A stretch of 64,000 nucleotides of DNA from DASUVM01 sp963704675. Lineage in GTDB: Bacteria > Patescibacteriota > Saccharimonadia > Saccharimonadales > Saccharimonadaceae. The stretch covers positions 682,001 to 746,000 of the forward strand of contig OY969928.1 in assembly GCA_963704675.1 (NCBI GenBank). Direction: 5' to 3'. Position numbers and translations under genes: made by a program. The notes under the pieces were generated by a model. That model had not been told where the DNA came from. It searched no databases and worked only from the letters and a program-made list of their open reading frames with translations. Below, piece by piece: positions 8,783 to 17,447 of this stretch (the first letter of the stretch is position 1; each line of letters starts with the position of its first letter).

Positions 8783-9398
8783 CAGCTAAAAGTTTGCCAA
8801 GTTTAGTCAGCTGATAAGATTGCGCACGCTCTAATCGTTGCTCACGCGGCAGCGATGGTGCTGTCGTGACCAGCCCGCGTGCAATATAGGTGTTCACGTA
8901 GCGCTCACCAATTTTCTTTTCGGGCAGAATAAGACTCTCGTGCGTAAATAAGCCTTTTAATTTTTGTAGATCAATCAAAGTTAATTGCGCCACGGTTTCA
9001 ACAAGATCGTAGTAATCAGCCCGACGAATTTTGCCTTCAAGATAGTGAATCGTTAGTACACCGAGTATACGGCATTTTTCGCCATCTTCCTGTTTGTCTA
9101 AAATGAATAATAGTTTTTCAACAAAATCACGAGGCTTAGCTTGAAACTTCTCGTAAATAGCCTGCCGCTCGTTTTGATGAAGTGTTTCCCAGGCACTATA
9201 AAATTTTTGCACCTTGCGCGCCAGTAGATAGTCGCTCCAGGCATTGCCACTCTGGATGGCCGCAACGAGTGTTGAGAGTAATGGAATCTTGGCTAATCCC
9301 GGCACCGATTTCTCAAGTGCCTCATCTAGCAATGCTTCGCCGATTTCTTTAGCTGGATCTTGCCAAATTTCAAGCTGTTTCTGAACGTCTTTCGACAT
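8769..9398 (-). CDS. Unrecognised soluble helical protein
   Basis: A 209-residue protein rich in Leu, Lys and Glu. A possible amphipathic helix around residues 28-50 is followed by long helical segments and a C-terminal part (YQLTKLGKLLADAEY) that looks like the wing of a helix-turn-helix. No family is recognised. It lies between the TPR protein and the HAD gene, with a 4-base gap upstream and an overlap downstream, in one operon. Confidence 0.75.
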   Translation of the reverse strand: MSKDVQKQLEIWQDPAKEIGEALLDEALEKSVPGLAKIPLLSTLVAAIQSGNAWSDYLLARKVQKFYSAWETLHQNERQAIYEKFQAKPRDFVEKLLFILDKQEDGEKCRILGVLTIHYLEGKIRRADYYDLVETVAQLTLIDLQKLKGLFTHESLILPEKKIGERYVNTYIARGLVTTAPSLPREQRLERAQSYQLTKLGKLLADAEY

Positions 9399-9402
9399 GA
9401 CG

Positions 9403-10197
9403 CTAACTCAAAACCTCTCTTAGTTCGGGATCTCCTTCGCGCAGGTAACGAGCCGAATCTTCATCTAGTTGACTGAGGAGTAATTTGAAGCGTTCTTTGC
9501 ATTGCAGGGCTTGCTGATGATCGCCTTTTTGTTCGTAAATGAGTGCTTTTAAGCCTTCGTATTCAGCTATCCTTCGAAGGTGCTTCTTTTCGCCGCCATC
9601 TGCTTGTAGAATCTCTTCAGCTTTATTTATCTCCGAAAGTGCACCATCGCTGTCGCTTGTTTGTAGCAGAAATACACTTAAGTGCATACGAGCTGTCGAA
9701 ATATAAAAAGCTTGATTAGTCTTAAGGAGCCTCAATAACCCCCGCCGCAGCCAAATCTCAGCTTGCTGCATGTCTTTTTGTAGCCTATAAAGATTGCCGA
9801 GTTTTACTTCAGAAATACCAAGCTCTGCTGCATCGTCACTTTTTTCAAGTATATTAACACTTTGCTGCAGAAGCGGTAATGCATGATCATAGTCTTGTTT
9901 ATACTGATAGGCAATCCCTTCATCACGCAATACTCGTCCAATACCCACCTCTTCACCAATTGCCGCATAGCGTTTCTTTGCTTCGACATATGCTTCGACT
10001 GCGGCTTCCGTGCGGTTTCCTACTTTGTTTGCAACGCCAATCATATGTTGCGCCCCAGCCGCACGTCTTTTATCACCAGCTTTTTCAGACTTTGTTATAA
10101 GCTCATAATACGCTTTAATGGCAGCATCAATCTGGCCATTATTTCGTAAATTCGTTGCTTCAACTTCTAGTGCAGTTAACGGATCTAATCTTTCCAT
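9403..10197 (-). CDS. TPR repeat protein
   Basis: The 264 residues form tandem 34-residue helix pairs of the tetratricopeptide type, for example AIKAYYELITKSEKAGDKRRA, AVEAYVEAKKRYAAIGEEVG and YDHALPLLQQSVNILEK. Such proteins usually scaffold protein contacts; the partner is unknown. TATAAT with a TGG extension at 10204-10209 lies 6 bases before the ATG, so the gene is probably leaderless and opens the operon with the next two genes. Confidence 0.85.
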   Translation of the reverse strand: MERLDPLTALEVEATNLRNNGQIDAAIKAYYELITKSEKAGDKRRAAGAQHMIGVANKVGNRTEAAVEAYVEAKKRYAAIGEEVGIGRVLRDEGIAYQYKQDYDHALPLLQQSVNILEKSDDAAELGISEVKLGNLYRLQKDMQQAEIWLRRGLLRLLKTNQAFYISTARMHLSVFLLQTSDSDGALSEINKAEEILQADGGEKKHLRRIAEYEGLKALIYEQKGDHQQALQCKERFKLLLSQLDEDSARYLREGDPELREVLS

Positions 10198-10216
10198 AAA
10201 ATTATTATACCAATTA

Positions 10217-10657
10217 TTAACGACCCGTATGCCCTAAGCCGCCTTCGCCGCGCATTGTTTCGTCAAGTTCATCAACTGCTTGCCAGTTAACATGCTCGCA
10301 TTTTGCAACAACCAGTTGAGCAATACGATCACCATCTTGCACTTCATAAGGTTCATTTGAAAGGTTCGCAAGTAAGATACTGAGCTCTCCGCGATAATCA
10401 GCGTCAATAGTACCCGGCGAGTTAATGCATACTATGCCGTATTTAAGCGAAAGGCCGCTCCGCGAACGAACCTGTAGTTCATATCCTTCGGGGATAGCCA
10501 TATAGAGGCCAGTTCCAACCACCGTTCGCTCAAATGGCTGCATTGTTAGCGAGCCATCAGGCAAAAAAGCCCGAGCATCCATCGCTGCAGCATGCTCGGT
10601 ATGATATTTCGGTGTCGGGTGGGTCGACTTGTTAATAATGTGGATTTTCATACTCAT
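10217..10657 (-). CDS. dut: dUTP diphosphatase
   Basis: dUTPase hydrolyses dUTP to dUMP, keeping uracil out of DNA and feeding thymidylate synthesis. Family motifs are visible: DARAFL (1), RSRSGLS (2), GTIDADYRGEL (3), and the Gly-rich C-terminal arm RGEGGLGHTGR (5). The 146-residue length fits the trimeric class. A second ATG two codons downstream (MKIHIINK) is an equally good start; neither has a clear Shine-Dalgarno site. Confidence 0.95.
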   Translation of the reverse strand: MSMKIHIINKSTHPTPKYHTEHAAAMDARAFLPDGSLTMQPFERTVVGTGLYMAIPEGYELQVRSRSGLSLKYGIVCINSPGTIDADYRGELSILLANLSNEPYEVQDGDRIAQLVVAKCEHVNWQAVDELDETMRGEGGLGHTGR

Positions 10658-10677
10658 ACTCTAACAGAAGGCGGCGG

Positions 10678-10751
10678 ACCGGATGAAGCATTTCACTTCA
10701 CCCGGCCGCACACCAGTGCTTCGTCGTTAATGCGGTGTTGTTTCATCCGGT
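10678..10751 (-). terminator. Long hairpin between two genes on the minus strand
   Basis: A perfect 10-bp outer stem (ACCGGATGAA and complement) encloses about 54 bases with a further CACC/GGTG pairing. It lies downstream of the gene at 10765 and upstream of dut. It has no T-run; it may terminate or act as a leader structure. Confidence 0.5.
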
Positions 10752-10764
10752 TCTTCGGACCTTT

Positions 10765-11151
10765 TTATTGATTTTTCGACCTCTTTACTAGATCATCAAT
10801 CAAACACGTGATCGCAGCGAGTTTTGACTCAGCATTGCTGAGCTTCTCAAGATCCATCTCATGATCAAGGTCGTCAAGCCAAGACTCAAGTTGTTTCAAG
10901 TTTTGGCTGATTCTCTGAGCCATTTGGGCAAGTTCTGGAGTTAGATCCGGTGCAGTACTCTTACCAAGCAGCACCTGTTCAAATGGCAAATATCGGGGCC
11001 GTTCCTCTTGAAGATTCAGATACACTCTGTCTTTCCGTCGCTGCAATCCCCTTCGTTCGAAATATTTCACAGTACAAAACGCGATAATTCCAACGAGGGC
11101 CACACAAACTGCGACTGCCAGGTAAAACATCACACTCACCAACCTCATCAT
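10765..11151 (-). CDS. Single-pass membrane protein with coiled coil
   Basis: Hydrophobic residues 3-28 form one membrane helix, followed by a basic stop-transfer stretch (KYFERRGLQRRKDR). Residues 70-125 are amphipathic and heptad-like. The cytoplasmic C-terminal domain is unrecognised. Several ATG codons lie at the start and the true one is uncertain. A GC-rich hairpin follows. Confidence 0.65.
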   Translation of the reverse strand: MMRLVSVMFYLAVAVCVALVGIIAFCTVKYFERRGLQRRKDRVYLNLQEERPRYLPFEQVLLGKSTAPDLTPELAQMAQRISQNLKQLESWLDDLDHEMDLEKLSNAESKLAAITCLIDDLVKRSKNQ

Positions 11152-11311
11152 CGTCGACTAGGCGGCCCTTATTATGCACATAGTGTGTGTACTATTGAAG
11201 GATTGTAGTTACTTTTACAATATTACATGAGTGTAGGATTCACTAATATGTCTTAGTGTTGTGCGGGTATTCAATAGCATTTACAATAACAACGTAATTT
11301 AAAGGATAGTT

Positions 11312-12205
11312 ATGCAACCAAGGACGCCTCCAGATCAAGGGCCACAACAGCCCCTAGGGCCAACAGATCAAAATACACAACCCGCGCAGCCGCAGGGAGT
11401 CCGAAAAAATAGAAAGGCACTCATTATTTGGCTTATTGCAGGTGGTGTCGTACTGCTCGCAGCAATTGCTGTGCTTGTTATTTACTTAACAATGTTTAAT
11501 ATTTCTAAAGATGATTATAAAAAAGCGCTTGACACCACTAAATCAGTGAACGAAAAGACTGAAGCTATTAACGGCATTGTTGTCGAACTCAGCTCAGACG
11601 ATAATGAAAAGATTGCCGAGGCACAGCCAAAGGTACATAAATCCATTGAAGACGCTCGAACCGAGATGGATAAGCTCCGCAAAGAGAAAGCTCTTAATGA
11701 TAAAGATGTGAAAGAAAAGAGTGACGCCTATCTCACCAAACTAGATAAAACCATCACTTATCTAAGCAATTATGCAACCGATCTTGGAAGTTTGCGCATT
11801 ATCATTAATGAATGTTCAGCTGCACTTGAAACAAAGCTTGGTAATGGCAGTGCTAGTGAACTCGCAGCCTCGCTTAATAAGATGGGCAACGATCTTACTG
11901 AGTGCACAAATAAATTAGAGCAAGCTCAAGAAAAAATGAAAAGTGACGATGCCCAAGCACTTGCCAACTCATTCGTTGGGCCTTACAAGACTCTGGCCCA
12001 GCAATCAAAGCTCGCCGGACAAGCAGCAAGCGCCGGTGATTTCACAGCTTACGATCAAGCTTCGACTAAAATGAATCAAGCACTCGAAGAGATGACCACT
12101 AACAGTATCAAGGCATTAGAGCAAACTACCGATCATATTAAGGCAATTGATCCTACTGAAGCATACGGTGCACTTGTTGCAGTGCTCGAAGGAAAAACTA
12201 AGTAA
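11312..12205 (+). CDS. Membrane-anchored helical protein with a Pro/Gln-rich N-terminus
   Basis: An AAAGGATAG site precedes the ATG. Residues 1-32 are Pro/Gln-rich, 36-58 form one membrane helix, and 60-297 are highly charged helices with heptads (KSIEDARTEMDKLRKEK and ECTNKLEQAQEKMKSD). It is predicted to expose a coiled-coil domain on the outer face. The architecture resembles the gene at 21609. The function is unknown. Confidence 0.8.
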   Translation: MQPRTPPDQGPQQPLGPTDQNTQPAQPQGVRKNRKALIIWLIAGGVVLLAAIAVLVIYLTMFNISKDDYKKALDTTKSVNEKTEAINGIVVELSSDDNEKIAEAQPKVHKSIEDARTEMDKLRKEKALNDKDVKEKSDAYLTKLDKTITYLSNYATDLGSLRIIINECSAALETKLGNGSASELAASLNKMGNDLTECTNKLEQAQEKMKSDDAQALANSFVGPYKTLAQQSKLAGQAASAGDFTAYDQASTKMNQALEEMTTNSIKALEQTTDHIKAIDPTEAYGALVAVLEGKTK

Positions 12206-12219
12206 TAAACTTGAGCTAA

Positions 12220-12762
12220 TTAAATATTTAGTTCCGCAATTGTTGCATTTTTCTGATCTAAGGGAGTATCGAATTCGGCGACAGTTTTCTTGCCATTCGC
12301 TATCTGACGCAGATAAAAACCTGCGGTCGCATGGCCAACAACCAACACTACCCCCTGTTCGTTAACGGTAATACGACGCAGTTTTGCAACACAGGCTTTC
12401 ATTCGCTCTATGAGAGCCTGATGCGACTCGATACCATATTTGTTATTGGTTAGGTAGTACCACGGTGTTTCATGATCTTTTGGCCCACCCTCTTTCTCAC
12501 CAAAACCACGCTCACGTAATTCATCAATAACTTCAATTTTACCAGGGTCATAACTAATTTCTCGTGCAATAATTTCAGCAGTTTGTCGTGCTCGAATATA
12601 AGGTGAGCAAACTATTTTTGTGACCCCTCTGCCTTTCAGAGCCTGCCCGGTTTGAGAAGCTTGTAACTTACCGAGCTCACTTAGTGGGGTATTTGCGGTT
12701 GCGATCATTTTAGTAGCATTAGCTTCACTTTGACCGTGACGAACAAAAAGCATTCTTGGCAT
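12220..12762 (-). CDS. Histidine phosphatase (phosphoglycerate mutase-like) protein
   Basis: LFVRHGQSEAN carries the phospho-accepting His, CSPYIRARQTAEII the second Arg, ELRERGFGEKEG the acidic site, and VVGHATAGFYLRQI the second His. At 180 residues it is a short phosphatase rather than a glycolytic mutase. It follows polA by 2 bases with GGAGAG upstream, so it is translated from the polA transcript. Confidence 0.88.
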   Translation of the reverse strand: MPRMLFVRHGQSEANATKMIATANTPLSELGKLQASQTGQALKGRGVTKIVCSPYIRARQTAEIIAREISYDPGKIEVIDELRERGFGEKEGGPKDHETPWYYLTNNKYGIESHQALIERMKACVAKLRRITVNEQGVVLVVGHATAGFYLRQIANGKKTVAEFDTPLDQKNATIAELNI

Positions 12763-12764
12763 TA

Positions 12765-15314
12765 TTATAGCTCTCCCCAGTTTGCCCCTACTTTAATATC
12801 GACCTTAAGTTCAACTGGCAACTCGTAAATACGCTCCATCGTTTGTTGCATAATATACGACGCCTCTTCAGCATTCTCTCTTGGTACTTCTACTAGGATT
12901 GAATCGTGTACCTGTAAAAGCTGTTCACCAAAGTTTACTAAGCGCTCTTCAACTTGCAGCATGGCCATTTTCATTAAATCAGCCTCGGTGCCTTGAATCG
13001 GCATATTCATAGCGGCCCTTTTAGCAGCCTCTCGAACCATAAAATTACTTGATTTCAAATCAGGAGTGGGCCGACGACGACCAAAGAGAGTTTGTACATA
13101 GCCATCGGTTAATGCCTGTTTAACGGTATTATCCATGTAATCACGAACTGGTTGACGAAGCGCAAAATATGCATCAATGAAAGCCTTGGCTTCATCTCGT
13201 GTCATGCCAGTAGCAACACTGAGACCATGCGGGCTCATGCCATAAAGAATACCGAAATTCACTACTTTAGCATTACGACGCTGCTCTTTGCTAACTTGCT
13301 CGAGCGGCACGCCATAGACTTCGGCAGCGGTCGCCGTATGAATATCAAGCCCTTCATTAAAATCCTCAATCATTTTCTTATCGCCGGCAAGAACGGCGGC
13401 CAATCGAAGCTCAAACTGGCTATAATCAGCACTAATAAATACATTGCCCTCAGCCGGCACAAATGCTGCTCGAATAGCATTACCAATATCAGTTCGAGTC
13501 GGAATATTTTGCAAATTAGGATCTCTTGAGCTCAAGCGCCCTGTCGGAGCAACGTCAAGATCATAAGTAGTGTGAAGCTTGCCTGCATCATCCAAAAACT
13601 TTGGTAACGAATCAATATAAGTACTTTTCAATTTAGTGTATTCACGATATTGCGTCACAAGATCAACAATCGGGTTCAGCCCGCGGAGTTTAGCAAGCTC
13701 ACTCGCGCCAGTAGAAAAGCCAGTTTTACCTTTTTTAATACCAACTGTCGGCAACTCAAGTTTTTCAAATAAAATATGGCCAAGTTGCACAGGTGAACCA
13801 ATATTAAAAGTTTCACCGGCTAATTCGTGAATTTTGGCTTCAAATTCAGTAATGCGCAGCGCAAACTTTTCGCCTATTTCTTGCAAGTAAATATTATCGA
13901 GTAAAATACCGCGATCTTCCATTGTAGCCAACAAATAGATCATTGGAAACTCAATCGTAGAAGCAACTTTTTGGATGGTCGGTAATTGATCAAACTGCAA
14001 TCTTTGGTCTTCATATGCCTTCCAAATAGCAGTAGTAACAGTACCAGCATCACTTGAATCAATCGTTTGTTCAAGCAGATCACTGAGGTCGCGGGAGCGC
14101 TCAAGTGAATTAAGCAAAAAGGCACCGATCTTAGTATCATGCCCTACCTCGCTAATGATTGAAAAGTTATACCCGAGGAGCATTCGAAAAAATAGTTTTA
14201 AATCGTGGCCTATAAGCGGACCATTCATTAATACACCCACAAGTTCTTGATTGAGCTCGCTGAGTGGTAACGATGCAAAAATACCTTCGCGCACGCTCAC
14301 CCATAATTCTGTTGCCTCAGGGTTAAGTGCTAAAACACGAGGTGTCTTAGGCAGTATGTCAGTTGCTGAGAATGTTACTGATTTACTTGGGTCCAACTGC
14401 ATAACTGGCGCTTGGGCCTCTTTCAGCTCGGCCTGCGTTAGCTTAGCCTCGGCTTGACGCAGTAAATTGCGGAATTCAAGCTTGCGAAGCACTGCAACAA
14501 ATTCAGGCGTGACACCATCGTCAAGCTTGCTTTTTGTGAAATCGAGATCAACTGGTGCATCGGTGTATAAAATAACTAACTTTTTACTCAAAAAGGCCAT
14601 ATCTTTATGAGCTTCGAGCTTTGCTTTGACGGCTGGCTTTAACTCATCTAAATGTTCATAGATACTCTCAAGCGAATGATATTGTTTAATCAAGTCGAGT
14701 GCGGTTTTCTCACCAATGCCAGCAACTCCTGGTATATTGTCACTCGCATCACCTTTGAGTGCCTTCACATCAACCCACTGGTGAGCCCCGACGCCATACT
14801 TTTCTTCGAATGACGCAATATTAAACAACTCAATGTTACTAAAGCCTTTTTTGAGCGTGTAGATGTGCGTGTGTTCGTTAACGAGCTGCAAAACGTCGAG
14901 ATCACTGGTTACAAGATAACTTTCAATACCCCTTTCACCGGCTTGCTTGGCGAATGTTGCCATAATGTCATCTGCCTCATAATCGTCAACCTCATAGAGT
15001 GGCCAGCCGAGACTTTCTAACAAATCATAGAGGAGTGGAATTTGTTCATAAAAATCAGGAGGAGCAGGCTTACGGTTGGCTTTATACTCAGGGTACAGTT
15101 CGCGGCGCAAACGAATATTAGTCTTTTGTTTATCCCAGGCAACGCAAACATAATCTGGTTGGAGCTTTTTAACGATTTCAAGCGCCATCACTGCAAAGCC
15201 ATAGACACCACCGGTCGGCGTACCGTCTTTCGTTGATAAACTAGGCATAGCATAATAACCGCGGTAAAAAACTGATTTACCATCAATAATCACCAGGCGT
15301 TTTTCATAGGTCAT
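12765..15314 (-). CDS. polA: DNA polymerase I
   Basis: PolA fills gaps and removes RNA primers. Residues 1-290 form the 5' nuclease domain (VDDYEADDIMATFA, GDASDNIPGVAGIGEKTA). The middle domain has lost the DxE motif of 3'-5' exonuclease. The polymerase domain has motif A (SADYSQFELRLAAVLAGD), motif B (RRNAKVVNFGILYGMS) and motif C (VHDSILVEVP). Length 849 is typical. TATACT lies 6 bases before the ATG, predicting a leaderless mRNA. Confidence 0.97.
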   Translation of the reverse strand: MTYEKRLVIIDGKSVFYRGYYAMPSLSTKDGTPTGGVYGFAVMALEIVKKLQPDYVCVAWDKQKTNIRLRRELYPEYKANRKPAPPDFYEQIPLLYDLLESLGWPLYEVDDYEADDIMATFAKQAGERGIESYLVTSDLDVLQLVNEHTHIYTLKKGFSNIELFNIASFEEKYGVGAHQWVDVKALKGDASDNIPGVAGIGEKTALDLIKQYHSLESIYEHLDELKPAVKAKLEAHKDMAFLSKKLVILYTDAPVDLDFTKSKLDDGVTPEFVAVLRKLEFRNLLRQAEAKLTQAELKEAQAPVMQLDPSKSVTFSATDILPKTPRVLALNPEATELWVSVREGIFASLPLSELNQELVGVLMNGPLIGHDLKLFFRMLLGYNFSIISEVGHDTKIGAFLLNSLERSRDLSDLLEQTIDSSDAGTVTTAIWKAYEDQRLQFDQLPTIQKVASTIEFPMIYLLATMEDRGILLDNIYLQEIGEKFALRITEFEAKIHELAGETFNIGSPVQLGHILFEKLELPTVGIKKGKTGFSTGASELAKLRGLNPIVDLVTQYREYTKLKSTYIDSLPKFLDDAGKLHTTYDLDVAPTGRLSSRDPNLQNIPTRTDIGNAIRAAFVPAEGNVFISADYSQFELRLAAVLAGDKKMIEDFNEGLDIHTATAAEVYGVPLEQVSKEQRRNAKVVNFGILYGMSPHGLSVATGMTRDEAKAFIDAYFALRQPVRDYMDNTVKQALTDGYVQTLFGRRRPTPDLKSSNFMVREAAKRAAMNMPIQGTEADLMKMAMLQVEERLVNFGEQLLQVHDSILVEVPRENAEEASYIMQQTMERIYELPVELKVDIKVGANWGEL

Positions 15315-15326
15315 GCTATTAGTATA
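15315..15326 (-). promoter_or_regulatory. -10 box of leaderless polA
   Basis: On the minus strand TATACT (15321-15326) precedes the polA ATG by 6 bases; no Shine-Dalgarno site or good -35 box is seen. Confidence 0.5.
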
Positions 15327-15348
15327 CCTTCCTCACCTACAATGCGTA

Positions 15349-16149
15349 TTAAGATTGCTCTAACTTCTTTTTTAATCGGGTGCGCTGATTTCTTGATTGA
15401 CCACTCCATATTCCATACCGCATGTCATATTTTATTGCATAATCTAAGCATTCTGCCCGCACGGAACATGCCTTGCAAATCTTTTCGGCAATTTCTGTCG
15501 GTTCATCGTTCTCGGGAAAGAATAAGTTTACGTCTTTACCCCTACAGGCACTTTGTGAGCGCCAATTAGACGGATCGGGGTCATCGTCTAGAGGCTTTGC
15601 GGGCTGCATGCTTGAAGGTGTTAATCGATGAATGTCGCCATAAATAACACGCAGCACCCGCGTGCCAAACTTCTGGCACCCCCTCTCAGTTAAACGTTCG
15701 AAGAGCTCATTATGCGGCTCTTCATCTTGTACGAAACGTACAGGCTGTAAGCGATAGGTACGAGATGCTCCGTTTGTCACGGTAATCAATTCTTTGCCTA
15801 ACGCTTGGTTAAGCTCTTTGATAAAAGGCAGGAAATAAAGAGTTAACCGGTTTTTACGAATCTCTTGCCCGCTGCCCTCGCCAAGGATCGCGAGTTGCTC
15901 AGGAGAAATAGGAGTTTTAACCCCTATTGCAAGACAGTTAAGCGCAAAAGTTTGCAGCCAATGTGTCACGGGAATAATCTGCTCGTTCGCCCGAATAGCG
16001 TCACGACGAAGTCCGACTTCACCTACTGGTGTTTCTGAGCTAAACTGATTTAAATATACTGCCGGCAATGGGGCATTACTTAAAATTTCGGCAGTTGATA
16101 GAGTGGAGCCTGTATTGCGCGGCCTTTTTGATAATTCGGCTTTTGACAT
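15349..16149 (-). CDS. Winged-helix plus WhiB-like fusion regulator
   Basis: Residues about 15-165 match the winged-helix protein encoded at 16897 (VYLNQFSSETPVGEVGL compares with EYLNKFKALPPMATIGI). Residues about 190-266 are a complete WhiB domain: CRGKDVNLFFPE, then CKACSVRAEC with the Cx2Cx5C spacing, then GIWSG and a basic tail. WhiB proteins hold a 4Fe-4S cluster and regulate transcription with sigma. The ATG at 16149 is chosen because a promoter ends just before it; the open frame extends further upstream. The fusion order is unusual for WhiB proteins. Confidence 0.85.
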   Translation of the reverse strand: MSKAELSKRPRNTGSTLSTAEILSNAPLPAVYLNQFSSETPVGEVGLRRDAIRANEQIIPVTHWLQTFALNCLAIGVKTPISPEQLAILGEGSGQEIRKNRLTLYFLPFIKELNQALGKELITVTNGASRTYRLQPVRFVQDEEPHNELFERLTERGCQKFGTRVLRVIYGDIHRLTPSSMQPAKPLDDDPDPSNWRSQSACRGKDVNLFFPENDEPTEIAEKICKACSVRAECLDYAIKYDMRYGIWSGQSRNQRTRLKKKLEQS

Positions 16150-16186
16150 GTCAAAATAAAATAACATGAATAAGCAAAATATGCAA
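16150..16186 (-). promoter_or_regulatory. Promoter of the fusion regulator, leaderless
   Basis: On the minus strand a -35 TTGCAT (16181-16186) is spaced 17 bases from an extended -10 TGTTATTTT (TATTTT at 16158-16163), 8 bases before the ATG. The promoter lies in the gap after the upstream WhiB-like gene. Confidence 0.6.
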
Positions 16187-16195
16187 TGTTCACCT

Positions 16196-16699
16196 TCAAA
16201 AAAGTGCTCTTTTTCTGAGGTTACGACGTTCACGCGCTGATAGGCCGCCCCATATGCCAAAGTGTTCATTATTGTTGAGCGCATAATCTAGACAGTCTGC
16301 ACGGACATCACAAAGAGAGCATACTCGTCTAGCCAGTTGCGTCGACTCACCTTGTTCAGGAAAGAACATATCAGTATCTATTTGAGCACAAAGGGCTCGC
16401 TCTTGCCACGCTTCTTCTTCGTCGTCGCCAGGATCAAACAATAGAGCCAGCGTCTGACGCTCTTCCTCCGTTAAATCATCAAGGCGCAACGATATTTCAC
16501 TAAAAAGCAGTGCTGTTTCTCCCAGCAATTCCTCAACAGGCCCCAAGGTTGCTAAAACTTCCACTAAGCCATTTGGGATATACCTATCACTCCAGATTGC
16601 TTGAAATGCCGTCTTAGCAATATGTGCAGCCCTTACCTTATCTGGTGTGGCAGGGGCATATTGAACAATCTCTTTTTCGCCGCGTTCTCGCTCTGGCAT
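16196..16699 (-). CDS. WhiB-like Fe-S transcription factor
   Basis: The C-terminal 75 residues form a WhiB domain: CAQIDTDMFFPEQGE, then CSLCDVRADC (Cx2Cx5C), DYALNNNEHFGIWGG and the basic tail ERRNLRKR. All four Cys and the G(I)WGG turn are intact. The N-terminal 90 residues are acidic and helical with no known domain. A 4Fe-4S redox or NO sensor working with the primary sigma factor is expected from the family. The gene is leaderless with its own promoter. Confidence 0.9.
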   Translation of the reverse strand: MPERERGEKEIVQYAPATPDKVRAAHIAKTAFQAIWSDRYIPNGLVEVLATLGPVEELLGETALLFSEISLRLDDLTEEERQTLALLFDPGDDEEEAWQERALCAQIDTDMFFPEQGESTQLARRVCSLCDVRADCLDYALNNNEHFGIWGGLSARERRNLRKRALF

Positions 16700-16735
16700 A
16701 ATGTCATAATAACCGCTCAGATAATTATCTTACAA
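16700..16735 (-). promoter_or_regulatory. Promoter of the WhiB-like gene, leaderless
   Basis: On the minus strand TTGTAA (16730-16735), an 18-base spacer and TATTAT (16706-16711) are followed after 6 bases by the ATG. No Shine-Dalgarno site. Confidence 0.6.
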
Positions 16736-16769
16736 TCTATTTTCAGTATCACTTCAATGCACTTGTACT

Positions 16770-16885
16770 TGACTCTCAAAACCCCTCGGGTCCTTTCGCC
16801 CCCTTCTTGCGTGCTCGCTAAAGCTGTGCGCAGAAGCGGGTGCTGCCCCGCCAGGCACCACCCGCGGTGGTGGTTTCGAGAGTCA
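16770..16885 (-). ncRNA. Candidate structured RNA in the regulator cluster
   Basis: An outer stem pairs 16770-16783 with 16872-16885 (13 pairs, one mismatch). Inside are a stem CTTCTTGCG/CGCAGAAG-like and a stem CGGGTG/CACCCG, which together can form a multi-branch fold. On the minus strand TTGCCG and TATACC with a 17-base spacer sit just upstream, so transcription could start at the outer stem. There is no T-run. It could instead be a large terminator of the winged-helix gene. Strand and function are inferred. Confidence 0.45.
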
Positions 16886-16896
16886 GGTATAGCGAT

Positions 16897-17445
16897 TTAC
16901 GCGCGCTTCGGCAAACCTCTTTCAAGTACCGCTCTTATTTGTTGGCCGAACCAAAGCCGCCGCTCTTCATCTTGAGGATTACTCTCAAATGGTACGTCTT
17001 GAATAAAGTTAACCGCGCCAAAGCGTCGCGCCCTTCCTAACATAGCGTTGTTGTTCTGGATTCGTATAACCACCTGACCCGTCGCGTCGTTAAGTTTCCG
17101 CGCAAGAGAGGTTGCAGTAATTCCTATCTTTCGGGGAGTGATCTTTTTTTCAGCTCCTACAATTGTTTCAGCAGCAATTATTGGATATGTAGGGCGATTT
17201 GCATTAATCGCTAGAAGATGAAAGACCGATCTTTCCAACGCATCAAGTTCAAATGTCTCGGTCCCTACTCTCAGTGCAGTATAACCAATACCAATTGTTG
17301 CCATTGGCGGCAACGCTTTAAATTTATTAAGATATTCGGCAGGCTGCAGGTGCCCGCCGATGAATTCTGTGACCATTTCAGGCGTTACTTCAATAGTTTC
17401 CGCACTTCTTTTATATGGAATATCTGACATATCCTGTCTCGCCAC
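16897..17445 (-). CDS. Winged-helix DNA-binding protein, partner of the WhiB genes
   Basis: The 182-residue product contains FELDALERSVFHLLAINANRP and KIGITATSLARKLNDATG, a helical arrangement like OmpR-type winged helices. It is a paralogue of the N-terminal half of the fusion protein at 15349. The GTG at 17445 follows AAGG closely; an ATG at 17430 (MSDIPYKRS) is the alternative. It begins just after the stop of the kinase-like gene. It is probably a transcription factor with no receiver domain. Confidence 0.7.
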   Translation of the reverse strand: MARQDMSDIPYKRSAETIEVTPEMVTEFIGGHLQPAEYLNKFKALPPMATIGIGYTALRVGTETFELDALERSVFHLLAINANRPTYPIIAAETIVGAEKKITPRKIGITATSLARKLNDATGQVVIRIQNNNAMLGRARRFGAVNFIQDVPFESNPQDEERRLWFGQQIRAVLERGLPKRA

Positions 17446-17447
17446 CC

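Noticed and set aside
16770..16885. Small SRP RNA, 6S RNA or tmRNA
   Set aside because: The conserved SRP GGAA/AGCA core, the 6S central bubble and the tmRNA tRNA-like ends are absent.
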